Shown here: positions 33,351-44,126 of the stretch, piece by piece
Layout: every line of letters begins with the position of its first letter
Position numbering within the stretch: the stretch's first letter is position 1
Origin: Cordia subcordata
Lineage: Eukaryota; Streptophyta; Magnoliopsida; Boraginales; Cordiaceae
NCBI GenBank assembly: GCA_028554755.1
Contig: JAPTOF010000036.1
Location: forward strand, 248,001 to 312,000
Reading direction: 5' to 3'
DNA length: 64,000 nt
The notes under the pieces: model-generated
Databases searched by the model: none
What the model saw: only the letters and a program-made list of their open reading frames with translations
What the model was told of the DNA's origin: nothing
Made by a program: the position numbers and the translations under genes

Positions 33351-35324
33351 TGGGATGGTAAAGGAGGAGCACTAGGCTCAATTTTATGGTTGATATTAGC
33401 ATTCAGAGAGCCCTCTTTATCCAATTCTTCATTCCTTCTATGCTGGCCATTTTGATTAAGGGAATTATCTTCATTTTCTCCCACATGAACAAGGATCTCA
33501 AAGTGATTTGAATGCATCATTTTAGAGCTTGAAGGATCAAGAGGTACCTTTGCAATGGGATGCCTTGGGGGAGTATCCTTAGCCTTTGAAGAGGTACCCT
33601 TACCATGGGATTCATTGAGTGGATTGCTTGTCTTCAATGGAACTTGCTTCTTGCTCACGGCTTGCCACTCATAATGAACTTTTGTGGGCTGCTTTGTAAA
33701 TTGCCTTTGAGGTTGGGTTTTAGGCTTAAGTGGCCAATTATCATCCACATGACCCACCATCTTACAATGTGCGCATTTTGTTGGCTTCCAAGCATATTCA
33801 ACCATAACCTTTACCCTTGAGCCATTTCTAAGCTTTGGACAAACCACATCCGGAAGGTTTTTTTCCAAGTCAACTTCAATGCAAACTTTAACAAACTCTA
33901 AATTTCTTCTTGAATCGATGAGAGCTTCCATTTGAATTGGCTTTCCAATGAAGGAAGCAATATAGCCAAGTCCTCTTTTAGAGTATAGGCTTATTGGAAC
34001 TTCCCAAAGCTTAACCCAAATAGGGACTTTTTTGCAAGACAAGTTCACAAACTCAAGATTAGGATCCCATTTTCTCAACAAGAATGGCCTATGGTTGACA
34101 TCCCATAGTTGTTGTAGAATCTTTTAGCAAAACTCTTCTTTTTCAAATTTGAAAATGAAGAGAACCTTTCCTTTAGTATGTATATCTACCTTGCCAAATT
34201 TCTTCCAAGCAAAATCCACCATGTTTTTGATAAGGAAGAAAGGTAGGGGTGCACCTAGAAATTGCCCAACAAGACAATGATTCCAAAATTTGTTCCCACC
34301 TTCATACAAGTTCTTCGGGGGCTCAACAACCTCTCTATTTCCATTAACAAAGTTGAATTCATGCTCCTCATCAAATTTTAGATTAGTATCCATATGTTCA
34401 GCAAACACACCACCCCAATCGGGGGAAGGATCATTGGGACTAGGCTCACACCTTAACCTAAGCGGCTTTTTCCAAGCATTATAGTGGCTGGTTGTTTGAG
34501 TTTGATGTTGCCTTTCAATCTCTTGGGCTTTATGTTGAACATTAATTAAAGGCTGATTTGCAATTCCAACATTAAGCTTCCTTGCTCCATCACTAAAATG
34601 AGTTGAATTAGAGTTACCTTGAAAGGGCTCTTTGTCTTTGGAGAGAGGGCTTACCCGAAGCTCATTAAAATGGGGTGCTTTCTGATTTTCATCACTTGAT
34701 TGCATGGCATTATTGACATAGGTGGTGTCCACATCATCTTTAGTGGGAGGTTGATTTGGCAAAGTTTGAACGGCTGGAGGACTTGTAAGAGGAGGGAAAT
34801 CCTCTTGATAATCACGTGGGCCATCAATTAAAATATTTGAATCTGATTGCAAGAAGACTTGGCCCTTTTGTGTTGTCAAAATATGCTTGGTTGGGTCTGA
34901 AAAGTTACTTAAAAGTTCAGGTGGGAGGTGCTTAAACCCGAGGTTAAGAGCATTAGCTGGTCCATAGAGAAGCTTTTGTCCATCGGGTAAAAACCTTTCC
35001 TCTTCATCACAATCACCTTCGGCTAAAGCACCATGAGCAAGAAAAGAAGCATTATTGCCTTGTTTTTCATGCCCATTTGGACTACTAGGGCTCGAACAAG
35101 AAGAGCTAGGGCAAGGAGAACGGAAGAGAAGTTTAGAGAGCACCATTTCAAGGCTTTGTGTAAGGGCCGATGTCCATTCTTGATGTTAGAGAGGAGGAGA
35201 GGCAAGCTTGAGAATGGCTAGTAAGGCTTGGACTAAATCAGCTTTGGATTTGTTTTGCTTATCAACGTTCTCCTTGTAGGATAACCTCAACCCTGATACC
35301 TAGCTGTAACATTCTCTCTCTACC

Positions 35325-35414
35325 ATGAAAATCCTCCCTCCTCTCTCTAAAACACTTGAAACCAGCCCCCACCTCTCTTCCACACGCCACCATCATATCA
35401 ACATCTTCCATTAA
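35325..35414 (+). promoter_or_regulatory. Leader upstream ORF in M
   Basis: 29-codon uORF starting MKILPPLS at 35325, 13 nt from the conserved 5' edge, ending at TAA 35412-35414; ORF1 follows at 35481. Same position and opening as in H and S. Confidence 0.5.
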
Positions 35415-36142
35415 AAACCATCAAACACGTAACCTAAACACATCTCCATTCCCGTCCTTTTGCTCCATCATTTGGTTTTCATGGGAAAGAAGAAGAAAGG
35501 TGCTTCTCCTTCAAGGCAAAGTGCTCGCATTTCAGCAAAAATCAAGCAAAGAATGTCCATAAAGATGAATGGCTCGAAAAGTTTAGATAAGGTTGATTCA
35601 ACATCTTTTATTTCTCCTCTTGAGAATGAAGAAGTTTCATCAACCTCGAGCAAGGAACTTCGTGATGCTTTCTTTGCTTTTGAATCTGGAAAAACATTCA
35701 AAGCTTTGCAAGAAGAGAAAGAAAAAGGAAAATTCGAGCTCATGAAGAGGTTGTCAAGAAATGCTCGATCATTATCACCTCCTAGCAAAGGGTTTTTATC
35801 TTCTTCAAAATCACTCCATGAAGGCTTGGTCTGTACTCAAAAACACCTTGGCTCTTCAAATAAATATCAAACATCCACCAGCCCAAGATGCTCTTCAAAA
35901 TTTGCATATCCAGCTGAAAATGCTCAAATCAGTCCACTTGTTATTTCGGGCTTAAGGCAGGAAGAAGAAGAAAGAGAGCTTATAACCGATGGTCAAAACA
36001 AGCTCACTTTGGATAATATCCATGGGGCTAAGATGGATGGTACTTTACCTGATTTTGCAAACCTCTTTTCAGCACAAACTTCTCAAAAATTGACAACTTA
36101 TGCTTAAGGCTCTATGCAAAATTTCAAAACTCAAAATCAAAC

Positions 36143-36201
36143 TCTAAAATCTGATTATCTTGAGGAAAATTTCCCCCCACTCAAGATAATCATATTTTAG
36201 A
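36143..36201. repeat. Local inverted repeat with an adjoining direct copy in M ORF1
   Basis: Arms TCTAAAATCTGATTATCTTG (extended by AG, 36143-36164) and the inverse at 36180-36201 pair over 22 nt with one mismatch around a 15-nt loop. Bases 36202-36235 then repeat 36150-36183 in direct orientation with a few changes. The order a-b-inverse a-b suggests a fold-back copying error. It abuts the N insertion (TSD 36219-36235). Confidence 0.85.
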
Positions 36202-37031
36202 GTCTGATTTTCTTGAGGAAAATTTCCCCCTACTCAATCCGCAAAAAAAAAAAAACAGAAATGTTTCTCTCTCTAGAAACAAATGCTCTCACATCTCTCT
36301 AACTTGACTTCATCCTTCCACTTTTGACCACCACCAAACGTCACCTCTTCCCTTCTCTTTCTTCATGGGAAAAAAGAAAAGATCAAATGCTTCCAAGACA
36401 AGAAAGAGTGCAAGACTCGCTGCAAAATTCAGTCATGAAAGCTTCAATGAGGAGGAAGATTACACTTTGGACTAGCTAGTTGAGCTACGTAATTTTAGCA
36501 ATAATATTTCCAAATCTTGTTCTAGCTCGGCTGGTAGCTCAAAATGTGCTTCAAAGTCTTTTGTTCAGGAGGTATCCTCGTTCTCCTTTAACAAGCTTGA
36601 GCATAACTTGGACGAAGCTAAGAGGAGTCTTGTTCAAAGCTTAATCAAAGGCAGCCATTATTCACATGATGTTTCATCAAATGCACAAGATGAAATGCAC
36701 AACTACTTGCAGCAACAAGATGATTACAAACTTCACAATGGTTCACATGGTCATAATTCTTCTTTCTTCGTTAAGGAAAAGCTTGAAGAAGCACCGTCCA
36801 AGGCTGCCGAGGTTTCCCCTTCCTCGTGCTCTTATGACCAACACCTTAAAGATATGAGATTGTCCAGCCTTTATCCAGCTCATGAAAATGCAAATTTGAT
36901 TGGGCAATATGGGTGTCAAAATGCTCATCTTGGTTTGGAGAAAGAAGATCTTGCTTCAAAATCAAACTCAAAACAACAAATTTTGTATGTGGATGCTTTG
37001 AATTCTAGCTATGGCAACTCGGGTACACGTA

Positions 37032-38246
37032 TCATTCAAAAATTTGTGCTTTCCTTATCAAATCCACACTCTTGCAAATTTGTTCCTTTTGGGTTGGTGC
37101 ATTTCTTCTTCCCAAAAGTATCATTCAAAAAATTGAATCCAAATTTTGTGCTTCCCTTTGGAAGAATACTGGGGATAAGATTGCATGGAAAGACATTTGT
37201 CTCCCTCTTGATGAAGGGTGACTTGGTATCCGGAAGATTGAAGACATCAACAGCACTTTTCTCCTTAAATCCTTTTGGAGAATGTATACTTGTAGGGATT
37301 CTCTTTGGAGCAATTGGATGCAAATTAACTACATCAAGGACAAATCGATTTGGACTCTCACCACTTCTAAGGATGATAGTTGGGTTCTCAAAACCTCCTC
37401 AAAATTGAAACTTTGCAAGAGCCCATATCTCTCATGTACTCGGCAATGGAAAGCACACGCACTTTTGGCATGACAAATGGCACACACATGGGGTACTTAG
37501 CAATTTTTGGAGCAGCACTCTCAACAATCCACCATACTATGCTAAGGTGTGTGACATTTTTGTTTTTGGTAATTGGATTTGGCCTATTCATCTCATGCAT
37601 TTTGATCCACCTTGCACCAATCTCGTGGAAGAAAATCTTGTGCTTTTACTTGGAACCTTTCTCCAAATGGTGAATTCACTTTCTCGCACACTTGGGAGGA
37701 AATCAGAAGGAAGAAGAATAAAGTTGATTGGCACTATATTGTTTGGTTCAAAGGGCATACACCAAGACATGCATTTTTTACTTGGCTTGCTATTCATGAT
37801 CGACTTTCCACAAAATTCAGATTACTTTATTGGGGTAGGGAGCTGAATCCCACTTGCATTTTTGCAACTTTGGGTGTGAAACTAGAGACCATCTTTTCTT
37901 TAATCGTTGTTTCACTAGAAGGATCTGGAGGAAAGGACTTCATCTTACTATGATCCAAGAAACATTGATCGATTGGGGAGACATTATTGCTTTTATTTCA
38001 CCTTTTGCACTCGAAAATAATCTTAAAGCTACTATCTTGAAGCACTTTTTGGAGGCAGCAATCTACTTTATTTGGATTGAGAGGAATCATCGTGAATTTC
38101 ACAAGAGCTTCAAGACGGAGGAGCAAATCTTTTCATCCATCTTTAATCATGTTAGACTTAAATGCATTGTTGGAAAACATTTCACTACTTCTAGTATGAA
38201 TAGGAAAATTTGTAAATTGTGGGGGATGGAAGAAATCCTCCTTTGA
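37032..38246 (+). pseudogene. LINE O ORF2 C-terminal part
   Basis: Starts in the FIKSTLLQICSFW-type block after RT motif C. Frames: LFSLNPFGECIL near 37265, SLWSNWMQINYIKDKSIW (37300), FSHTWEEIRRKKNKVDWHYIVWFKGHTPRHAFFTWLAIHDRL (37680-37810; separate short blocks), zf-RVT CIFCNFGCETRDHLFF with one base lost near 37860, C-terminus CKLWGMEEILL and TGA 38244-38246. No catalytic RT residues. Confidence 0.9.
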
Positions 38247-38313
38247 TCAGTTTGTACTTGTAATTTTGTTTCTTTCTTGAATGAAATTTCTTACTTTTCT
38301 CGCAAAAAAAAAA
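37032..38313 (+). mobile_element. LINE copy O, 5'-truncated, inside N
   Basis: Perfect 16-bp TSD AACTCGGGTACACGTA at 37016-37031 and 38314-38329. Ends TTACTTTTCTCGC and 13 A. Contains only the last third of an ORF2 very close to that of A (both end KLW-R/G-MEEIL). Confidence 0.96.
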
Positions 38314-39423
38314 AAACTCGGGTACACGTAGAGAAGAAAAAGAACAAAGCTAGTCTTTACCCAATGGTCCTTCTGCAGGGAAAGTACAAATTGCTCCAGG
38401 AAATGTTGCTGTCTCTTCTTGCCAAAATGTCATTTGCTCAGCCCCTTCCAACCAAAAATTGACAGCACACCTCTCTTTTCCCAACGTGGAAGGCTCCTCA
38501 CATTGTTTGAATTTTAATTCAACTTCTAACTTAGAAGATTTCCCTCCCTTGGAAGCTCTGCCGAGAAGCAAGTGGGTCAACTCATGTGACTTACATCTTC
38601 ATTCCAACGTGGCTGCCACATCAATTAATGATGCCACATCATCTCTCCATCCAATTCAGCCTTGCTCTCCATAGAATGCAAACCGAAATAGCACTTCTCT
38701 CCTCAACTCGGCTGGAAACTTTTCTCATGATGTTTTGAATTCAACAATTCAGCCACAAGAATTTCAGAATGCTTGGAAATTGGATAAAGATTGGAAGCTC
38801 TCTTACTTAGGTAATCTTCAAGATTCTCGTAAACTTGACTTTCATGCCCCTTTTGAAGATGATGGTTTCATTGGTGCCACACCCCCTAATGATGTTTTTG
38901 AGGAAGGAGATGAACATTGGAAAAATTGTTTAATTGGCCAATTTGGTGGTAATCCTCCCCCCTTTTTCCTCATTCGCAAAATGGTTGATACACATTGGAA
39001 ATCTTTTGGAAAAGTTGACATTAAATCAGCGGAGAATGGGCTTTTTGTGTTTAAATTTGATAGCAATGAAGCTTGTGAACTTGTCATGGAGCAGCTTTGG
39101 CGTGTTAATCATAGACCCTTATTGCTTAGGAAATGGGATGCTAGTGCTCAACTCCTAAATTTTAGTTGGAAAAAAGTACCTCTTTGGGTTAAGCTAAGGA
39201 ATGTCCCTTGTTCCCTTATTACTAGAAGAGGTTTAATCTACATTGGGAGTACTCTTGGAGTTCCATTACAAATGGATAAATTAACGGAAGCATGTACATT
39301 CGTGGGTTTTGCACGAATTTGCATTGAAATGGATCTTTCAATGAACCTCCCGGATCACACTTTTTTTTTTTTGCGGATCAAGTAAGAATTTATTAAACGC
39401 AAATTTGGTGTACAACCATCCAA

Positions 39424-39474
39424 AACCCCCAAGCCAAGGATACAACAATCTAAACATAACTAGACTTAGGGATT
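39424..39474 (-). promoter_or_regulatory. 3' UTR stem-loop of P
   Basis: Sense arms AATCCCTAAGTC (39474-39463) and GGCTTGGGGGTT (39435-39424). Relative to K one C has become T, turning a C-G pair into a G-U pair, so pairing is kept. Confidence 0.7.
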
Positions 39475-39540
39475 AAGCAAGACAAAATGAAAAACAATGA
39501 AAGGACAAGAGAAAGCAAGGAAAACCGAAGGAAGAGCAAC

Positions 39541-40771
39541 TCAAGTGCCTTGACCAATAGGAGTGGAAGATCTCCTAGCATGGTCAATCTCTTGCCTACT
39601 CTCCCTAGCTTCTCCAATCGCATAATCAACAATTCCACCATCCTTATGAAGAGCCAAGCCTTTTGGTACATCAACATTTTCCTTCTCAAGATAGTTCTTT
39701 CCAACAACAAAATCAAAATCTTTTTGGGTGGGATCAGCAACATAATTTGGTTCTTTAAAAGCAATGCATGTCTCATTATTTTCCTTTCCAACACGATCTT
39801 CATTTGAAATGCTACCATGATTTGCGTCGGCATTTCCTTCATCAACCCCAAGAGCTTCAAAACGGTTAGGAGAAAGTGCTTGTGCATTGATAAACTTGGT
39901 GTCATTTTGCTGCCCCCTTTTATCCTTAATCACCTTCCACTCATTTTGATAGCGGGGTTTCCTAGCTTCATTTGCTTTCTTCCTCTCAAGTTGCTTTTGA
40001 ATCCCCATTGAGTTTTTTGGGCACGAGTCAAGGTTGTGCCCAATCACTTTGCAACTATTGCATTTTAGAGGCTTCCATGCATATTCAATATCAATCTTTG
40101 CCCAAGTGCCATCTCTAAGCCGGACAAAGGTGAATTCCGGTAAATCTTTTTCAAGATTAACTTCAATACAAACATGAGCAAACCCAATAAAAGTACGTGA
40201 TTGAGTGAGAGAATCCATTTGGAGAGGAGTACCAATAGTGCTAGCAATATAACTAAGCCCCCTTCTAGTCATCAAGCTACATGGGATATTTCTCAATTTC
40301 ACCCAAAGAGGGATTTTATCCCATTCAAAGTTAAAAATTTGAGCATCCAAGTTCCATTTTCGAAGCAACAAAGGTCTGAAATTAACGTGCCATAATTGCT
40401 CAAGGGCTTTGTCACAAGCTTCCTCATTTTCAAATTGAAAGATAAATAGACCATTCATGCAAGTCTTAAGGAATGGACTTGCATTATCATAAGGAATGGA
40501 CTTTGAGGAAGAAGCTCCTTTCTTGGTCAAGCTTTGCATGAGCTGCTTTTGCTTCATCGAGATTATGCTCAAGTTTATGCAAGCTAGTGGAGGGAGAACC
40601 AGCATCCGAGCTTGAAAGTTTGTTGTTAATGGAGTCACAAGCTTCCTTGAGTTCCATGAAAGACTCTAAAGTGTAATCTTCTTCTTCTTCATAATTGCAA
40701 AGTTCAGCTTTTGCAGCACGTCTAGCACTCCTCCTAGATTTGGATGCACTAGATCGTTTCTTTTTACGCAT
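39541..40771 (-). pseudogene. ORF1 of ORF1-only element P, internally deleted
   Basis: Start MRKKKRSSASKSRRSARRAAK at 40771. One frame change near 40545 separates the N-terminus from a 366-codon frame to the TGA at 39541-39543. Compared with K, roughly 1 kb between the N-terminal coil and the DUF4283-like domain is gone; the join near 40475 carries a repeated AGTCCATTCCTTA, a sign of template slippage. The rest is well kept: NGLFIFQFENEEACDKALEQLWHVNF, SLMTRRGLSYIASTIGTPLQMD, LRDGTWAKIDIEYAW, intact knuckle CNSCKVIGHNLDSC, acidic tail ending GQGT. Confidence 0.9.
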
Positions 40772-41567
40772 GAAAGTGGAAAAGAAAGGCTGATGGTGGT
40801 GGAAAAATGGTGGTCACAAGAGGTGGTCAATGGTGGTGGAAAATGGTCAAGTTAGAGAGATGTGAGAGCATTTGTTTCTAAAGAGAGAAACAAGTTATTC
40901 AGGGCTGGTTATAAATAATGCCCCGGATCACACTTTTGTGAGACCTAGAAATGGTGATTGGGCAAAAATTGATGTGGAATATGCATGGAAACCCCCCGTA
41001 TGCTCAAATTGCAAGCTGGTTGGTCACTCTCTTTCTTCTTGTCCAAATGCACCTATTGCAAATGCTCAAAGTCAAATGCCAAAAGTGGAAAAGAATGAAA
41101 ATGTTTGGAAGAATGCTAAACCAAAGAGGGTTTGGAGAAAAGTTAATGTTGATTCTACACCATTTGCAAATGTGATTCTTGAACCTAAAGCATGCAAAGA
41201 CACCATGGCTTCAACTTTAAAGAGCACTATGGTTAGAAACCGATTTTCAATCCTTGAAGAAGATGGAAGTAAACCTAATGCAAATGACAAAGAAGTGAAT
41301 GGTTTGATCCAAGATAACAAAGAAGACGCTCAAGCAAATATTGAGATCCAAGATGATGAGATTGTTGAGCAAATTCATATAGTGGAAGAAGGGGAGATTG
41401 AAGGGAAGAAGGCTGCTGGTTTGTTTAAAAACCCAAAGGATTCTTCTCCTTGGGTATTGATGGTTCCACACCCATATTTGTTTGTAGTTGATCACTTTGT
41501 TGCTTTGATTTCCTTTGTTGATAAGTTTCTTACTTTTCTTTGTTGGTTTCTCTTTGTTTATTTCTTG

Positions 41568-41615
41568 CCCTTAAGCCTAGTTATGTTTAGAAAAGTTGTA
41601 TCATTCGCTTGGGGG
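41568..41615 (+). promoter_or_regulatory. 3' UTR stem-loop of N
   Basis: CCCTTAAGC (41568-41576) pairs with GCTTGGGGG (41607-41615) over 9 bp, two of them G-U. Bases differ from K and T but pairing is preserved. Confidence 0.7.
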
Positions 41616-44126
41616 GTATTGGTTGGTTTTGTACCTTGTTGCGCATTTATGAAGTCTTACTTAACCCGCAAAAAAAAATTTCCCCCTACTCCAAAACACG
41701 TTTTCAGCAAAGACAAAGGAGCCCCACTCACAAAATGACATGGCTGCCATATCACCAAGAAAATCCACATCAGCCACCATTCCAAGTCAATACCAAGTGC
41801 ACTATGAAAACCGTGAAGGAAGAAATGCAAATGAAAGCAATGATATTCCTCAACAAAATACTCAGCCAAATGCTTGGAGAAAGCCTCCAAAACTTAGGTT
41901 TGAACCTTCTTCAAAAACACCATCTCTTGATTGGGGTAAAGGGTTTGCTGAATTCATTAGTACAAATCTTTAATTTGATGATGAAATTGAGGTGAAAGTG
42001 GTGAATGCAATTAGGGAAGTTGCTGATCCCCCGGAGGATTTATATGATGATGGGGATAAATTATGGACGCATTGTTTGGTGGGTCAATTCATAGGCGCCC
42101 TACCACCTTTCTTCCTCATAAAAAACATGGTTGATTTTGCTTGGAAAAGGTTTGGAAATGTGGATATCTTTCATAAAGGAAAGGGGCTGTATGTTTTCAA
42201 AATTGAGAAAGAAGAACATTGTCAACAAGTGCTACAACAACTTTGGCATGTTAATCATAGGCCTTTGCTTTTAAGAAAATGGAAACCAAATCTTGAATAC
42301 ATCAACCTCAATAGCAACAAAGTTCCATTGTGGGTTAAACTTTGGAATGTTCCAATGAGCCTTTGGTCAAAAAGAGGATTAAATTATGTTACTTCTTTCA
42401 TTGGGCGGCCTATCCAAATGGATACATTGACTGAATCAAGGAGAAACCTTGAATTTGCAAGGGTATGTATTTAGGTTAATTTGGAGGAAAATCTCCCGGA
42501 TGCAATCTTCCCAAAGCTTAGAGATGGCTCCCGAGCTCAAGTTGATGTTGAATACGCATGGAAGCCCTTTAAATGCTCTCATTGCAAAATGGTGGGACAT
42601 ATAGTTGACCAATGTCCCATGAGGCTGAAAACTCAGCATGCTCAAAGTCACCCATTGGCCTATAAGCCCAAACAAAGGTTACAAGAAGATTGGCAAGTCA
42701 TGGGGAAGAAGCCTTCAACAAATGATAGAAGTGCTCCCAACTTTGAAAAAACAAATGATTCAAGTACTCCAAGCAAAATAAGTGATCCAAATCAGCCAAT
42801 TCCTCCAAGCCAAAGGAATGAAGCTAATGAGCCTTGCCAAAAGATTCAACACTCAAATCACTTCAAGGCTTTAGAAGATGTTGATGAGGAAAACCTTAAT
42901 CCTCAAAACATGCTTGAGGAAGGGGAATTTGTTCTGAACCAATCATTGCTCAAAGCACACATCAAGAGGACTTCACTCCTCTCCATCCTTCATGATTTTG
43001 TGCTCTTGGAATATTAGGGGTTTCAATTCCCCTAAAAAGCATAGAGAAATAAAGTTGCTCATTGGAAAGCATAATCTTGATTGTTTTTGTGTTTTGACAA
43101 CTATGTGGATGTAAACATTGCTGGTCGTCTTTGGCTCTTTTGGAGAAAATATCTCAAGGCTACCATCATCGACACCTTTGATCAAGGTTTTCTTTGCCAT
43201 TTTGATGCCCCTTATCATGAGCCTTTCTTTGTGAGTTTGTTTATGGCCGAAATGACCCGTTTAGAAGGAAAGCTCTTTGGAAACAAATTGAGAAATGGAG
43301 CATTTGGTGCAACGAAGACCCTTTGTGCATTCTTAGGGATTTTAATGAAGTCCTCCATAGTGGAGATAGATCCTCTTCTTTTTCTATTCCCTTAAGTGCT
43401 TGGGATTTCAAAGATTGTGTGGGTAAAGCAAGCCTCTCAGAATTCAAGCCATTGGTCCACACTTTACCTGGACAAACAGAAACTTAAGAGGCAACCTTAT
43501 TGGGAGCAAAATTGATAGAGCCTTGATGAATCCTTGTTGGCTGAAAAGCATGGTGGAATCTTTCCTCTTGGTGGATACTCCAGGAATCTCGGATCGTTGT
43601 CCCCTCATCATCCATACTTGCAAGTTCAATCCTCCTTCTCCAAAGCCATTCAAATTCTATAATGCTTGGGTTGCACATGAACTTTTCTTGCATATTGTGG
43701 AGGAACTTTGGAGTGCACGGTTTTGGCACTCCAATGTTCATTTTGTGTCAAAAACAAAAGCGTATCAGGCAAGCTTTGAGGATGTTTGATAAGGAGCACT
43801 TCTCATGCATTCCCCAAAAGATTCACACATTAAAGGAGATGCTTAGTAAAGTTCAAGCTGATCTTATGAATAGATGTCTCAATGAAGGGATTCTTAATAA
43901 GGAAAAGGAAATGCTAATTGAAATTGAAGCTCTTGAGTCTACTTACAACCATATGTTACACCAAAAATCTCGGCTCAATTGGATAAAAGATGGTGATGCA
44001 AACACGAAGTTCTTTCATAGTGCTTTTTTTTTTTTTTTTTTTTTGCGGAGCAAGAAAGTAATTGTATTTCACAAATCAAAGAGAATGTACAAGTACAAAC
44101 AAAAGAGTGGGGGAAAGGAGGAGGCT

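Larger units (their letters stand above)
39361..40921 (-). mobile_element. ORF1-only LINE copy P (minus), inside N
   Basis: TSD CCCGGATCACAC followed by TTTT, at 39349-39364 and 40922-40937. Poly(T) 39361-39372, then the reverse of CTTACTTGATCCGC. In sense: leader with MLSHLSNL uORF, ORF1 (40771-39541), 3' UTR with stem, poly(A). Nearly identical to K but with about 1 kb missing from ORF1. The 5' junction holds 31 bp (40891-40921) that match the plus strand of a LINE RT region (compare 11309-11338). Confidence 0.95.
36365..41460 (+). pseudogene. ORF1 of ORF1-only element N
   Basis: MGKKKRSNASKTRKSARLAAK at 36365. TAG at about 36472. The second frame (36608-37031) continues into 38314 after O is removed. 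EDFPPL near 38537. The DUF4283-like domain is in one long frame from 38735: LSYLGNLQDSRKLDF, FFLIRKMVDTHWKSFGKVDIKS, NGLFVFKFDSNEACELVMEQLW, SLITRRGLIYIGSTLGVPLQMDKLTE. After P: FVRPRNGDWAKIDVEYAW and an intact knuckle CSNCKLVGHSLSSC (about 41003-41044). The tail has NRFSILEEDG and an acidic end; no clean stop is seen in this frame, so the end is approximate. Confidence 0.85.
36236..41674 (+). mobile_element. ORF1-only LINE copy N, with O and P inside
   Basis: Perfect 17-bp TSD AAAATTTCCCCCTACTC at 36219-36235 and 41675-41691. The first bases are AATCCGC plus 13 A, which is the 3' terminus of an ORF1-only element, then CAGAAATG, then the conserved 5' edge TTTCTCTCTCTAGAAAC (36264). The end is CTTACTTAACCCGC plus poly(A). 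Pieces 36236-37031, 38314-39360 and 40922-41674. No ORF2. Confidence 0.92.
35481..42995 (+). pseudogene. LINE M ORF1 (interrupted by N)
   Basis: MGKKKKGASPSRQSARISAK at 35481; open for about 209 codons to a TAA (36105-36107). LEENFPPLK near 36165 is the linker motif, duplicated by a local rearrangement (36143-36235). After N: LDWGKGFAEFIS (41929), HKGKGLYVFKIEKE (42174), SLWSKRGLNYVTSFIGRPIQMD (42358), with TAA at 41971 and TAG at 42472 as simple nonsense changes; then FPKLRDGSRAQVDVEYAW and an intact knuckle CSHCKMVGHIVDQC (near 42575). Tail NHFKALEDVD. A small frame change precedes the end; ATGA is at 42992-42995. Confidence 0.88.

Noticed and set aside
36143..36201. Inverted repeat as terminal repeats of a MITE
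   Set aside because: The arms enclose only 15 nt, lie inside ORF1 coding sequence, lack a TSD and are followed by a direct copy of the same bases.
39487..40011. Plus-strand open frames opposite the P ORF1 tail and opposite many ORF2 copies
   Set aside because: They are mirror frames of the coding strand, shared by K and P only because those copies are nearly identical, with no motif of their own.
44024..44044. T-run as a Pol III terminator or simple repeat
   Set aside because: It is the reverse of the poly(A) tail of element S, directly beside its TSD.
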